A stretch of DNA of 64,000 nt from Panulirus ornatus (taxonomy: Eukaryota; Arthropoda; Malacostraca; Decapoda; Palinuridae): positions 17,717,029 to 17,781,028 of the forward strand of contig NC_092271.1 in the NCBI RefSeq assembly GCF_036320965.1. Reading direction: 5' to 3'. Position numbers and translations under genes: made by a program. Below are positions 24,515 through 37,849 of this stretch, piece by piece. Under the pieces are notes generated by a model. It had not been told where the DNA came from. It ran no database searches and saw nothing but the letters and a program-made list of their open reading frames with translations. Every line of letters starts with the position of its first letter. Position 1 is the stretch's first letter.

Positions 24515-24593
24515 GAGGACGGAGCTTATCTCTCTCCTTTCATCGTCACCTCTTTGAACTGTGCCACCTTTTGGGTCTGGGATAGGCTATATG
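24515..24593 (-). promoter_or_regulatory. Candidate non-coding leader exon and TATA-like box
   Basis: On the minus strand a consensus donor, CCTC|GTAAGTTA, ends at 24515. A CATATAG box lies at 24587-24593, so a start near 24560 would give a leader of about 45 nt. Placed 1 kb upstream of module 5's acceptor, it could supply the 5' end of transcripts using modules 2-5. Inferred from signals only. Confidence 0.3.
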
Positions 24594-25296
24594 TAATTAC
24601 AGTATGGTTTTGCGTCTCGTTTACAGAGTTACTGTAAATCAGCCGTGCTGGTTGTATATTAATATTTGTACGATACATGTCTCTAGCAATCAACTTCAGA
24701 TATATTCTGAAGTAACCATTTATTGCAAACTTGATTGAAGAATACGTATATGTTCTAGATGGAAAACGATTATGTGGCAATACGATTCGGTAAGCGAGCA
24801 AATACCAGATGACATTAAGACAAGAAAGGCTTTGAAATTCACACGACACGCCCCTGAGTGAATCCGTGCGAGTGATTGGTCAGCAGAGTCACCTGAACGG
24901 CCAATGAGCAAGACCATGGACAAGATAGTAGCCAATGAGAGGCCGGGTACCTGAGCAACACCGTGCCATTGTTTATTGTAATTGGGTAATATGTAAACAG
25001 TTATCCTTTCATTACAAAAAAAAAAAAAAGGGTTCTTGTTGAACACTAACAAATCAGGGAGTGGGGAGCGCGAAAGTAGCATGATGGTAGGTTGTCTGTC
25101 TGTCCGCTTTTGTGGGGAAGGTGGCAGTGACCGGAGGTACTGAACGAAGGGCGCGAGGGGACTAATGGCAAAGGAGCTGATACACACATACTCACACGCA
25201 TACCAGCATGTTGCAAGGCTCAGCTCCGTGAGGACGGCGCTCGGCGTGTGGCACGTGCGTGTGGAGTTGGCTTTTATCGCAAAATAGAATACTCAC

Positions 25297-25574
25297 ACGT
25301 TATTAAGGGATGGATCGAATAGTTCACGGGAGAGTGACACAATGTTGGAATCTTTGAATGGAGAGTAGGTTAATGCAGCTGATGTTCGAATGACTTTAAA
25401 GTTGTGCCAGGAAATGAAAAATGATTGATTACTATCTGGGATTGAATTGCTACCGTAGACTTGTAACGATTCAATGAGAAGTTGAAGGTTGACACGAAGT
25501 TCACTGGATTCGGTGAAGTTGTAACCGTAGAGTGTATTGACTCCAGGAAAAGCTGACGGTAATACTCCGAACAC
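25297..25574 (-). CDS. Candidate coding exon of an unknown minus-strand gene
   Basis: A 92-codon open segment with balanced, protein-like composition and no low complexity. It contains NTLYGYNFTESSELRVNLQL, then QSFFISWHNFKVIRTSAALT and SRELFDPSLNN. It ends at a strong donor, GT|GTGAGT (25296), in phase 2. The 5' boundary is uncertain: AG dinucleotides at about 25545-25566 all enter in phase 1. Alternating polar/hydrophobic strands weakly recall the N-terminal beta-sheet of large lipid-transfer proteins, but this is not enough to name it. It could be part of a separate gene or a distant exon of the module locus, since its donor phase matches. Confidence 0.4.
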
Positions 25575-25599
25575 GTGAGGAGGACGAGGTCCTCATCTT

Positions 25600-28500
25600 G
25601 GTGAGGTGGGATTCAAGTGGTGCTACACCTACACACGCGTGTTATGGTCTGACCCAACATGAGACTCATCTTTGCATCATGGCACGGTGAGTCTAGTTGA
25701 ATACAGAGGTCATCGCAGTTTGAGGCAAAGCGAATTGTTCGACGATCATTTTCTTGAAGCATTTCTTTATGAATTTAGTAATTTGTAAGAAAAGAAAGAA
25801 AAAATGATTCATCGTTTATCGTATATGTTGCTCAGTTGGCGGCCTTGTTGCACACCAAATGGCAAGAGGTAGCCATGTTCCCGTTAACACAGGTCTGTTG
25901 TGGTTGGACTTCCGGTACACGGGTGGTGTGTAGTGGTGGTGGTGGTGGCGGCAGAGCCTCACTGAGCTTGTCGTGGTCGCACTGGGGATTGCTCCAGGTA
26001 AACCACCTGTCACTCCTGACTCTAGGCCAATGTCGGTGACCGCTGTTTTGCTCGCCATTGGGTTAATGTCACCGGCTTCGCTCGCTTGCCAGACTCTGTT
26101 TGTGCGTTGCTAAATACACTCATATTTCATTCTTTTTGTTCTTTATTTGGTTATCTATGCGATTTGATAAAACCATTTGTTTATGTCTATTTTTTCTTCT
26201 AATGTATTATTACTTTATCATTGTCAAAAAGAATGATGTCAAATGCCATCACCAACAGCAATACTAAACTGATCCGTTATGGGAAACCACAGAGGAATCT
26301 AACTAAACTTGAACCCGAGACCATTGCTCAAGTCTCGCCTCCCACTACAGAGAACGCGACCGTCTTGGTGACGCCAGTGGGAGCGCGCTCTTCATGAGGA
26401 AGTTATATAGAGCAGACCACACCGTTGGCGACGTCAGGTAGAAAGTCAACAGAAGTAGCGGTGGGGTAGGAAACGGCGGAGGGGCGGGGGGATTAGCTGG
26501 ACGGGTTCCCTGTGTCCAACCCCCACATCCCACCCCACCCGACCCTCTTCTTCCAACCTCCTTCACATAACCGTAAGACATAATGACACCTTGTTGGCCC
26601 CGCTGCCGTGCCTAGAGCGTGACGGCTTACGGCCTGCGGTGATGAGCGCCGCAGGCAGATTATGGTGGCTTATTATAGTTCTTAAGGACACCGTATGGCA
26701 GACCTTAAGACTCGTACAGGAGGGACCCTAACTGACGTTTCTCGAACTTATCTTTAAAATCCGCAAAGTATCTGAAGGTACGCATATGTGGTGTTTGTTT
26801 TAGGGATACTGGTAATATCTAAAGTCAGAAAATCATATTCTAGAATTTATCAATTTTACTTTTAAGCTGCTAATGACTTTCTTGGGATATTTCTATGCTA
26901 CGATATTAAAGGAAGCGTCCAGCGTTGGTTAACTCTGACTAATTTTACCTAGACAAAAATGAATCCGACAAAGATGTTAGTGATCCCATCAGAAAATGGT
27001 GAACACTCGTTCGAATCCTACGTGTGCTCGTTAGTTCTGATGCTCAGTTCATCAAGTGGTTCTGAAGCCTTGCACTGAAGATTCTTCAGCATCGTCATGT
27101 CAGGGACAGATCATCAGCAAGAAAGTAAGACAGACGATTAAGAGTATTAGTTTTTGCAGGATTCAAAGGACAGATGGCTGAAGAATGTGTCTGAAGAGTT
27201 ATAGGAAGACAGAAGGATCCGACACCACAAGAAACTGTATTCACATGGAGCTGCCGCATTCAGTTCTCTCAGTTGGACACAATCGACATCCAATCGCACT
27301 TGCCTTATGCTACAGTTCCCTATGTGTTAGCATAAGTTGCTTTCTAAAAATAAACACAGTGTTATATATACAAATGACTTTAACAAGTCAAAGTGTGGCT
27401 GTGTGTTATATATACATATATACAAAACTTAATCATACTTTATGCCATGTATATACAAAGCTGGAGCTATCTACTAAAGAATATATACTAAAAGTATATT
27501 TATTATATTAATGATATATGAGAATGCATGAGGCTAGTATATTTACAGTCAGAATATCTCATGAGGCAATTCTATATCAAAACTACAGGCCGATGCGATG
27601 ATTATGAGATGAGTTATGAGGCACAAGGGTAAGGATTATGTACATAGAGAGTCATGTCTTCGAGTACTTCATACAGCTGAAACAGACGAAACATGATGAT
27701 GAATTCAGAAGCGATTTGAAATGAGTGGTTTACAACTATGAGGTGAAATGAGTGGTTATACCGATGAAGTGAGTTAAGTGAAGTGAGTGGCGAGGTAATG
27801 GATGACAGTGACAAGGAGTTAGGAGGTATTTGCCCCAGGCGGGAGCTGAGTGCCTCAACGCGTGTGTAAAACGAGGAGGAACAGGTTTGGCTTATCTGAA
27901 GCTCTCGAATCATGGCCAATGAGTAGCAAACTTAGCCGACAACACCAAGACCGAAGCTTCAGAATGTGACATTGACTTGCCCCTCGGCTGTAGCTCCGGC
28001 TCTGGTATCCAGCATTTGAGATTCAGTAAATATAAATAGATCTTGTTACATGTATCTCTCCATCGTGATAAATGCTTTATTGCCTTTTTTTATGGGTTGT
28101 ACTATAGTTCTTTTTTGCACCGCTAGGAGGCTCACTACAGGAGAAGACGTGGACTTATTTTCGAACTCATTGAAGCAATTCGTTGGGTTATATTTGTAGC
28201 TCCTTGCAAGCAAAAAGATGTTCAAGATCAGAATATGAATCACGACAAAATCATTAATTTAGATCTAAGGATGCAAGGAGCTCCATGATATACGGTACAG
28301 TTTTAAAGAGAACGTAGAGTATATCTATACGGAATATTCGATCTTGAATCATCGAAGTATGAATATTACTTTATCCGTCGTCTTGATCGGATATCAAAAC
28401 GCGTAAGGGAGGTAGCGCGTTGCAGAGTGGCCCAGGTGGACATTAGCAGACAGCAAACAGGACTGGGCAAACACTGTGGTCAAGCCTCGTTACTCAGAGT

Positions 28501-28720
28501 TTACTCAGTAAAAGAGTCATGCTGCTGGCGTGAAGCGCGTAATAGCACTCAATGATCTATTGGTTAACATGATGAACTTAATCTGTTAAGCGAGAGCGGC
28601 GGTTAAAGTCGTGTCAGAATATGTTATCATCTGCAAGACCGTTGCTTGCTTGCTTAGCGTCATCTGATTAAGATGGATATGTGAGTGGGAAGCTCATACA
28701 TTAGTATCACAGAGAGATGC

Positions 28721-28722
<2 letters not shown>
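25600..28722. other. Gene-less block with a possible TATA promoter at 26402-26409
   Basis: On the minus strand CTCTATATAACTTCC lies at about 26398-26413, followed by a GC-rich leader, which would suit a gene reading towards 25.5 kb. No coding exon was recognised in the rest, which is unique AT-rich sequence. Confidence 0.35.

Positions 28723-28808
<86 letters not shown>
28723..28808. repeat. (AT)n microsatellite
   Basis: 43 perfect AT units. Confidence 0.98.
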
Positions 28809-28810
<2 letters not shown>

Positions 28811-31800
28811 CCAAATGAATTTTCTTGTTCAAAATTATTATGCTTCACTTATTTGAAAAATGAAAAAAGCATCCTAGTTGTCTTCACTTACATAGAAATT
28901 GCGTGTTTTACTGGGAACTAAGTTTATAACTGTACAATTATATTTCTTTCTCTTTTCTCAATTAATTAAATCTGATAATAAGAAAGACTTAGAATGACTG
29001 ACTTTGCCAAAAGAACGTGATGATAATTGCCGAATCTGCTCAATGACTCTACACTTAAGTCTTCAGATTAATCTAAGCAAAAATAGTAATTAGGGAAGCT
29101 TTTACAAGTTCTTAGCTGATGTCGCAGATTAAGCGCGTAAAACTATCTTCCATATTTTCTCTAAGGAACGTGAATCGTGTGTCCCATTGGGTGAAGCGAG
29201 ATAGCTTCAAGGTGATCGCGAAGATTTCGTTAAAGGTTCCTGTGGCCTGTGGTCTGTTACTCGCCCATGTCGTTACCACGGGACGACGACAAAGACACTT
29301 AGCACTAACACTCGGTAACACTGGTCACTCCAAACTTTGGCACTGTTGAAACACTGATGGTGATGGTGGGTGAAGGATGGCGATGGCAGGAGGATGCACG
29401 AGTCGACAACTTCCAGGGTTTTCCACATACCTTGCAATCACAATAGGAGAAGGTAAGAGAGGATGTGTGGTGTGTCGTGTGTGTGTGTAGCTTGAACTAC
29501 TGGTCAGAACGAACTGATGCCTGATGCTTCCCTCCTGCCTGTTATATACCTCATGGCTCCCCCCTGCTGACTTGGCTTCCGTGGCCTGGTTTTCCAAGTC
29601 CCTCCTCCTCCTCCTCCTCCTCCAGTAACCATCGTCACCACATAGCACACCCCTCCCTCCCACCAGGCTCCCTCCGTTTCTTCCCTCCCTCCCTCCCTCC
29701 CCCTCAAATCCTCCACCTCCAACAACTGCTGCTCCTCCTCCTCCTCTTTCCAACTGCTCTCCAACTAGCTCCACATACGGGTTTCGTTGTCGCCTCTAAA
29801 TATCGGAAAGCAATGCTCAGCTCACCTAACTTATCCTTTCTGTTTAGCTGAGTGTCATCTACTCCTGGAAACTCTACGGCCAAAGGAACATAAAATACCT
29901 GAGGGAAAACATGAGGAAAGCTGGGTTTTTTTATCCTAAAGTCAAGAGCGCGATGGCAACTCATAAAAGTGCACTGTGAGTTTGTAGTTCACGGCCCAGA
30001 GTGGTGTGAGACGATGTCATCACACTCCCGCGCTCTGGCTGCTCGCGTCGTCCCTCAGTTGTCGCTAGACCAGTCTTCTCTCTGTCTCCGTCTCTCTATC
30101 TATCTATCTTTAAACCTAGCTATATCTCTCTCTATCTCTCCACGCCAAACTCAGACCGTCCTATTAAGGCTAATGTCCCAAGGAGGTGTTGAAAATGAAT
30201 CCAGAGTTGTGAATATTGACGGAAAAGTCGAGGATATTGCGAAGAAGGAAAACGCGTCTTCTGGATATTACAGGGAACGTCGTATACCAGAGGATTCCTC
30301 TGCGTGTGTGAGTGTGTGCGTCTGAATTTTGCTGCATCTCACATCATGAAGGGAAAGATTATGTTACTAGATAATCAATTAGCAGTAATGACACCAGAAT
30401 GCCAAGATTATAACACATGTGGTTGAATATTTGTGGCACATAGACGCATAAAGATGTAGCTGAGGATTCGACAAATTGCTCATAGTTAAGCAGCGACTCA
30501 TCTAGTGGTTAGTAAAGGCGACCTCAAAGAATGTCCCCCCAGCCTCACAGGTATCATGTGTCCGTCATCCGCTCAGAGTAATTTTGACATCATCATTCTT
30601 TTCCATGATCATTCCCGCCGTTAAGGTATTGAATGTGTATATTTCCTTCCCTACTCTTGTGGGAATCTCTTGGTTTGACATTGGTGAGAATTCTCGTTAT
30701 TAGTGTTAGCTGATGGTGCGTAAATTCTCAGATTGGTCGGTCTTTCAGACGTTTAAATATGATGTTGATTATCTTGGACATCATAGCTAAACATTTTATC
30801 TTCGTATTGACATCTATCTTTCATAATGTAGGTATGCTCGTTGTAACCATCGCTTTAGCATATACTACAGATGTGTTTTTGTTGGAGTAAATATGGCATT
30901 GTTGTGCCAGTAAACTCGATGATATACACGTCGCACAGCTTTGCCAATGTTTCTGCCGATGCAGATATCTGGCTCATCGCAATGACTGAATTGTACTGTC
31001 TCGATGGCATTATATTAGAGACAGGGTTGTGGATGTTCTCCTCCCACCCAAACCTTAGTCGTTTTGGACCATTTCCCAGTCGTTCTCGGCATCATCTCTG
31101 TCATTCAAGAATTCAACGAACACTGAGAGACAATCTGTTGTCATTAGCAAATAACTAATCAGAGATAACGAATACAATCCAATTTATAACTAAAAAAAAA
31201 GAAAAATAGCTTGAAGAGCAGTCACATGAACATTAAAACTTCTGGTACCAACTTAACATAAAGACATAAGCAATTGAAAAATGGTTACCAAGAAGTGTGT
31301 GTGTGAGTGGGGCATATAAGAGCTGAGGTCCATTACCGGTTTCAGCTGCTGGCTGACGACATCAGCTAGGCTTCGGTGGAGGGACAGACGCCTTCCTTAG
31401 AGGAGGGATTGCTACCTGGATGGCATAGGAATCTCACTGTTGTCCTTCAAAACATCTTTTGCCAGTGGAGAGAGAGTACTAGCACCCCATTTCCAGGAGA
31501 TCCTACAGCCACAAGCCTGGGTTACTTTCAGTTGCGGGGAACTGATACATGTGACTACATGGTGATGCATGACAACATACCATTACATGACACCCTCATG
31601 ACACTTTCTAGGGTTGACACATGACCTCATGAGCGACACGCGACGCCATGGGTGACACATTTCTCAACTTGTCGTATTTTGTGTTGCGCGAGCTGGAAAG
31701 GAAGACGAAGAACACTTGTGATTTTCTGGACCATCACGTCTCATGAGATGATAACAGCCTTGGGCTGAACAATTTTGATCCTCCTTCCCACCATGATCGA

Positions 31801-32250
31801 CGCTTCGACGTTCCCTCATATATTTCAGATAGAGAAAAAGATCGAGACTATGATTATCTAGATAATTCAAAATCTTATGAAGAAATGGTTGGGACATCTA
31901 GCTTGAGCAGTTTAAGGAGGAGACTGACGTAAACTTCAAAGACTTACCAAAATTATCTTACTTTAAAGTATCGGAATATTTTCTGGACTTCTCCAGCAGC
32001 TGTAGCTGATAAAGGAAATGTGCTCTTCCATTTTCCCACTGGTCTTCACACTGTTTCAATGTGGGCAAATACGATACTATGATCCAATGGTATAATCCTT
32101 ATGGTACAGGAGAGGGATGGAAGCCACTGGTGATATTCTTCATGTCCGAACAGTAGCGATTGGTGGTGGCGGTGGTGGTGGTGGTGATAGTGGCAATGGT
32201 GGTAGTGAAGTAGGTCATCCCACGCACGAGCCTTCGTGTAATGTTAGCGT
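28809..32250. other. Gene-less block
   Basis: Contains CTCCTC- and CCTCC-rich patches at 29595-29765, a TCTA/TCTC-rich patch at 30080-30140 and a GGT/GGC patch at 32160-32180. A possible TATA sequence (CATATAAGAG) lies at 31311 on the plus strand without a convincing coding exon behind it. Open frames at 29112-29349 occur on both strands and are not supported. Confidence 0.4.
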
Positions 32251-32254
32251 TACT

Positions 32255-32335
32255 GGCCATGCGTCAGCACGGGCTAGCCCAGAGTTAGGCCTGCATGGGC
32301 TCGATTCCTGGGCGTGGCAGTCGGCCTACATCCAA
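32255..32335 (+). mobile_element. tRNA-like SINE head
   Basis: TGCGTCAGCACGGGCTAGCCC followed by GGGCTCGATTCCTGGGC (degenerate B box), then GTGGCAGTCGGCC and a GT array. It is typical of a tRNA-derived short element ending in a simple repeat. Confidence 0.5.
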
Positions 32336-32336
32336 C

Positions 32337-32350
32337 GTGTGTGTGTGTGT

Positions 32351-32412
<62 letters not shown>

Positions 32413-32422
32413 GTGTGTGTGT
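32337..32422. repeat. (GT)n microsatellite
   Basis: Over 40 GT units with A and C interruptions, directly attached to the tRNA-like head. Confidence 0.96.
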
Positions 32423-32921
32423 TAGATTCGCTTTGGAAGATACAGATTCTTCGCCTCAAATCGAAACATTGCCGATATCCTTTTCACCAAACCCTCGACC
32501 TGTTTCGACACATGTTTCACTTTCACGTGCATCCTCGTGTTCTCTCATAATAACCAAGAGACGAAAAAGAGAAAATCTCACAACTGTTGCCATAACAACC
32601 CCAGGAGGCAACCCCAGGAGGAACATTTACCTCCTTTAATCCCCTCCTTCTTCTTTTTCTTCGTTCTTTTTTTTTCTGCCTGTGGTGAACCTGGAGCTGC
32701 GGTGACCACCCAGCTCCTGTGTGGGCGGAGCTAAAGAAGGAGCCACGCCCGCCCACTTGCCAACCCTCCTCCCAATCAGACTCCTCCTTCCCGAAGTGAG
32801 GTTTGAGCACCAGTCGACGTCACTCCATCCCCCTGAAGACCTCTCTTCCTCTTTTGAGCCACTGTGGCGACTCTCTCGATAGATGTGTATGTCTGAGGAG
32901 GTGGAAGACTTGGCACACGTG

Positions 32922-32954
32922 TGTGTGTTGTGTGTGTGTGTGTGTGTGTGTGTG
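32922..32954. repeat. (GT)n microsatellite, short
   Basis: GT units with one TT step. Confidence 0.88.
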
Positions 32955-33261
32955 ATATTGCCGTCCATACCCAACTCTGCAACCGCATGTCGACCGTAAA
33001 CGTCTTGATACCAAACCAAACCAGGATCGTCTCCATTTCAAGAATAGTTTCGATCTGAATCATCTTAAATTAAATTAGATTAAATTAAATTCTATTTTCT
33101 TCTACAGCAATGCACAACAACTAGAAATTTACATATCTATATTCTATTCGTTTCCATATTGTTTTATACACACCCACAGAAAGTATAGCTCCGACGCTAG
33201 TTAAGTGTGCTTTGTGTCGAGGTTCATTATACCGTTATACCAGATTATATGACGTATGGCT

Positions 33262-33371
<110 letters not shown>

Positions 33372-33399
33372 CAGAGAGATAAATACAGCATATATCGCG

Positions 33400-33740
33400 T
33401 AGCTTCCTTGCAGCCTGGACATCACGAAGTTCAACAGCTTAGGCCACGTCTATGATCTTAAAGCTCGTCACGCGTTTCGACCCACCTCGCAGCTCACAAC
33501 CCGGCTCGTACCCTGCAAGTACACATTGCTGTAATGTACACGACGTTCCTTACTATGCTGTACGGCTGAGTTGCACCCTGACGGAGACCCTGCTCGACGC
33601 TCTGATCCTCACCCTGGCCTGCTGTACCTTGAGCCTCACCTCGGGAACTGGGGCGACCACGGAAGCTTCACCCCGGGACCTTAAGGCCACCACACGTTCC
33701 ACCATATGCTTGAAAATGCTCCATGTGCAACTACCAGTTT
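33400..33740. other. GC-rich island, coding status unclear
   Basis: The plus strand after a TTCCTTGCAG acceptor-like site (33411) is open for about 40 codons (LDITKFNSLGHVYDLKARHA). The minus strand is open over about 50 codons (VVALRSRGEASVVAPVPEVR) with a GTGAGG donor-like site inside. No domain was recognised; it could be a remnant of a mobile element. Confidence 0.2.
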
Positions 33741-35215
33741 GAGAATTACCTGTTTGCAGAACATGGGGTAGGGGTTCTTCACTCGTGGAGCATTATGGTG
33801 TATATGTGTTGTGTGTGGAGTGGAACACCACGTCACATACACACTGTTAATTACTCAGTCACATTGAATGTCCACCAAATAGGAAGGTGTTTTTCGAGTG
33901 ATGTTGTGATGACTGTCTTGATAAATAATTCATCAAGCATGTTGGTTAGTTTTCGTCTATTACCTTATTACGTAATCCCTCAATTGTCTTTATACCAGTT
34001 GCGTGCGTGTCAGTAAGAACCACCATTCTATACACCTAGACCAAACTGTATCTGTAATGATAAGGATCACTTCACACACCTGAGTCAGCCCCATGCAATG
34101 TTGATGAGGACCACTCCACATACCTGAATCACCCACATGTCTGTTGACTGAGACCTCGTAATGCACGTCTGGATTGGTTGAATCCCATATGTGACAACTG
34201 ACGCGTGAGAAATGTTTCGCACCTCATGTGTCTAGTGGAATATGGTCTCACGAGATATTCAAGATTTTATTTAAGAATCTTCACACAGATTTTCAGTTAC
34301 GGTATCTTATAGTATCTGTGCCTAGATGCAGTGATCTGTACTATGTACATGAAACTTATGTATCCATCCACCAATCTTTGAATTATGATTGTAGGCTCTT
34401 TATTCCGTATTACTACACTCATTCTTTCTACAGTTCACAGGTTTTAAAAACTTACTTGACTGTCTTTTCTTGAATTCCATTTCTACCAGAACCCCGAAAA
34501 GTCCAGGGGCCTCCGGATGTTGCCCAGGTCTCGTCGTCATTTCAGTAAGCCTGAATATATCTCTCGGTCTCTATTGCCGTTTCCTTATCTACAGAATCAC
34601 ATTTTCTTATACTTTTCCGTGTTAACTTTCGGTGTTATACTTTCTTACTTATTCTAATTTGTATATTTCTTTACAGTGATCTGTGATCGCCTTTTGCCAT
34701 CGATCCGCGTCTTTAATGAATTTCTTTAACCTTACATTCTCTGCTTATACAGTTTCCCTTATTCTGCCATTAAGCAATGATGCTTGGAGAACTTCCCATC
34801 CCTTTCCTCTGATCTAGTCAGCTTCCCAACCCTTCCATATGTACAGCCGGCTAAACTCCAGACTACTCCCTCTTTGGTATCCAACCTTCCAACCCCCTTC
34901 CTGTACGCTCACCGATCTCCAAATCCTTCTCCCTCTGCTCTAACCAGCCTCTCAACCCCCTTCTCTGTGCTGGCGAACCTCCCAACACCTTCATGGTCTT
35001 AAGCCGACCTCCTTGCCTACCTGGGGAGGCACGAGTGTCGCACGGCCGGCAAGGGAAAGCGTCAACCCCAAGGATTAACTTTCTGTCAGCGACGATAGAT
35101 CATGGTAGAAACACGGAGCTACGTACGTGGTAGATTATCGCTCACTTTCTCTGCTCGATTTCTCGCGAGTTTCCTCCTCATGGTTGAGGTTTCCCGCTTA
35201 CAGGCGGATGGCTGC
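33741..35215. other. Gene-less block
   Basis: Unique AT-rich sequence with a pyrimidine-rich stretch from about 34780 to 34990 (repeated CTCCAACCCT-like steps). No gene seen. Confidence 0.5.
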
Positions 35216-35239
35216 AGGTGCCCAACCACACCTCACCCG

Positions 35240-35325
35240 TCCCTCAATATCGGCCACACCTCCACTTCCCTCAACATCAGCCACACCTACACGTCTCTCA
35301 ACATCAGCCACACCCACCAACTTCC
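35240..35325. repeat. Minisatellite, about 27-bp unit, three copies
   Basis: Repeats of CTCAACATCAGCCACACC followed by a variable TACAC segment. Confidence 0.75.
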
Positions 35326-35502
35326 TCGTTAAGTCACATGTATCAGTAGTACCTGCATTTGGATCACCTGCGCCACGTACAGTCAGGGTCTCCGTATGTA
35401 AGAACTATCGAAGTCGACGCATAAGGTCTTATCATTCCCATCAACCATTACTCTTCTCGTCAACGGCGACGTCACTTACTCACCAAGAACCAGCAACCTA
35501 CA

Positions 35503-35660
35503 ACCCCGCCCGAAAGACCCACTCCGTCACCCAACCCCGCGCTAGAGACCCACTCCCTCACCCAACCCCGCGCTAGAGACCCCAATCCCTCTCCCAACCC
35601 CGCCCTAGAGACCCAATCCCTCTCCCAACTCCGCTCTAGAGACCCACTCCCTCACCCACT
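35503..35660. repeat. Minisatellite, about 31-bp unit, five copies
   Basis: The unit is built from ACCCACTCCCTCACCCAACC plus CCGCGCTAGAG. Copies vary at a few bases. Confidence 0.85.
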
Positions 35661-35828
35661 TCGTTCACCGGATCCTCCCTCAGTCACGCCGTGCACCAGC
35701 CACACCCATCGGAACCACCAACCAGAGTTCTCACGTTAATGATAGGGTCGTGGGTAACCTCTAGAGTGGCTCCATGTACAGCAGGACCAGGAAGTAACAA
35801 GTGGAAAAAGCTAGTAATGGGAGTCGTT

Positions 35829-35830
<2 letters not shown>

Positions 35831-35877
<47 letters not shown>
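35831..35877. repeat. (GT)n microsatellite
   Basis: About 23 GT units, followed some 55 bp later by dispersed element copy B. Confidence 0.95.
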
Positions 35878-35880
<3 letters not shown>

Positions 35881-35929
35881 TAGTTATCCATTGTATCCCT
35901 AATTATCTCTTTGTGTTTGAGTTCTATTT

Positions 35930-35985
35930 GTTTATCATTGGAAGAGAGTTTGCACTTGTGTTGCCCCGTCTTTTAAACTATATAT
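35930..35985 (+). repeat. Dispersed short element, copy B
   Basis: GAAGAGAGTTTGCACTTGTG followed by TTGCCCCGTCTT, matching copies at 16722 and 55683. It sits directly before a GA array. Confidence 0.6.
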
Positions 35986-35988
<3 letters not shown>

Positions 35989-36063
<75 letters not shown>

Positions 36064-36234
36064 CTGAGCAGCAAGCAGGAAGGATGACCCCAAGTAGGCA
36101 AGTTCCAAGCTACAACAGCGTGGAACCTCACTCATCTACACGTAACTAGTCAGTGGGTTCCTTGTCCACTCGCTCCGCCTCAGGGGCCGTGTCGAATCCT
36201 CCCTCCTCCTCCTCCTCCTCCTCCTCCTCCTCCT
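35989..36234. repeat. (GA)n at 35989-36062 and (CCT)n at 36202-36234
   Basis: Two simple arrays separated by unique sequence. Confidence 0.95.
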
Positions 36235-37845
36235 TCACTCTCCTGAAACTTCTCTCGGTTTTCTCTCTTTCAACACTTTTCTTTGTCTATTTTCCGTCTT
36301 CTATCTATTTCACTTTCTCCCACACTCATCGCTATCGTCGTCCTCTTCTTTCTATCTTTTTCCCGTCCTTTTTCTTTCCACCTCTAATCATTTCATCTTT
36401 TTCCCCCTTTTTTATCTCTCATAATCACATTTCTCCTATTGTTCGTCAACTCACCGTTTTCTTTTGATTTTTTTTTCATCTACTACCCTTGGTGCTGCCC
36501 CTTATGTGGATTACCCCCTCTCATCATGCATTTTTCTTTCTCTTTTTTCTTACCCTCCGTTTTTTTGCTGCTCTGTGTTTGATAGCTCTGTGTCTTATGA
36601 TTATTTTAGTTATAACAGCTGTACACAAAACTTTATGACTGAGACTTAGAGTGAAAAATCTTCATTTAGCCACTTTCTCTGTTTCTTCTTTTGGAAAAGT
36701 GAAATATGAGGGGAGGATTTTTAGCTACCCACTCCCACTCCTTTTAGTCGCCTTCTACCACCATCACCTCCAGCCTCCACCAACGCCACCAACGTGCTCT
36801 TCATACTTTCTGATACAAAACACTTCGTGAATGCCACAATACAAACCACCTTCCCACCTTCAACCAATGCCACACCATCGATCAATATTACCTTTTACCA
36901 GCAGCACCACAACCCGTTCACCTTCCTCTATCACCATCGGCATAACTCCTCACTTCCAACCGCATAGCTTCATCACCAATTATCAGCAAGCCGTCTCCCC
37001 ATTACCTTCCTCCCTCACCGCAACTGCACTACCACCATCCGGTGTTCCTCCCTCTCCCCTCCGCTGCCACCAGCAGTAGCTCCTTCCCTCTCCACCCCCA
37101 CATGAATGGCAATGATTCTTGTTCAACAGACACCACGCGTCAAAACCCTCACGCCCACAATTTCCATAATAATGCCCTATCATCTGAGACCGTGGGTCGC
37201 CCAGAGCGATGCGTGTCCTTCATTACCGTGGCAACAACAGTGTAGCATGAACACTGTGTGTGTTGCCCTTACCACTAGGAGTTCCACAGCAGGAATCTCT
37301 GTTGCGAGGAACCAGTTTTCTTTTTTACTGTGTAAGCTCTTAATTTCCTCTCGTATGTTACTTTTGTTTGGTGTTGGATAGACAGCATAGGTCATGTTCA
37401 TGTTTATGTATGAGACCTTCAATATTCTAGATTTCTTTTCTTTTTGATATCATTTTACAGTCTTTCCATTTTCTTCTCTTTATCTTATTGGTTTTGTGTT
37501 ATTCTTACTTCATATAATGCATGGGCAACATGTTTGGTATATTTCATTTTTGTGTTATGTGATTTTTTGTACATTGTTACTCTCGTTATGTATTTTTGTT
37601 TTCTTTATCCTACTGATTTTCATATTATATCTAGTCTAAAAAACATGTTAAAGGATTGCACTGTATGTTCATAAGTTCTGCAGTCTACAACGTATGATTT
37701 TTTTTCTGTGCAAACACGCTTGCTGTAGCAGTGCCCTTTTCTGCAATGTCCCTCCGAGCTATGACACATTGTATGTATTGTTGTCAGTGGATGGTATCAT
37801 ACTAGCTAGTATGGTATCAGTCGATAAACAAATATCTTACTGATA
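36235..37845. other. Pyrimidine-rich then AT-rich block, no gene
   Basis: 36235-36660 is strongly pyrimidine-rich on the plus strand. 36675-36762 carries a fragment of the SINE-like core (GGGGAGGATTTTTAGC, CTTTTAGTCGCCTTCTAC). 36770-37080 is CCACC-rich. No coding exon recognised. Confidence 0.5.
36675..36762 (+). mobile_element. SINE-like core fragment
   Basis: Matches the second half of the core at 24090-24287 in the same orientation, without a tRNA-like head. Confidence 0.65.
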
Positions 37846-37849
37846 TTCC

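Noticed and set aside
25297..25574. Naming the exon vitellogenin or apolipophorin
   Set aside because: Resemblance is limited to a strand-like pattern; no diagnostic motif could be confirmed by eye.
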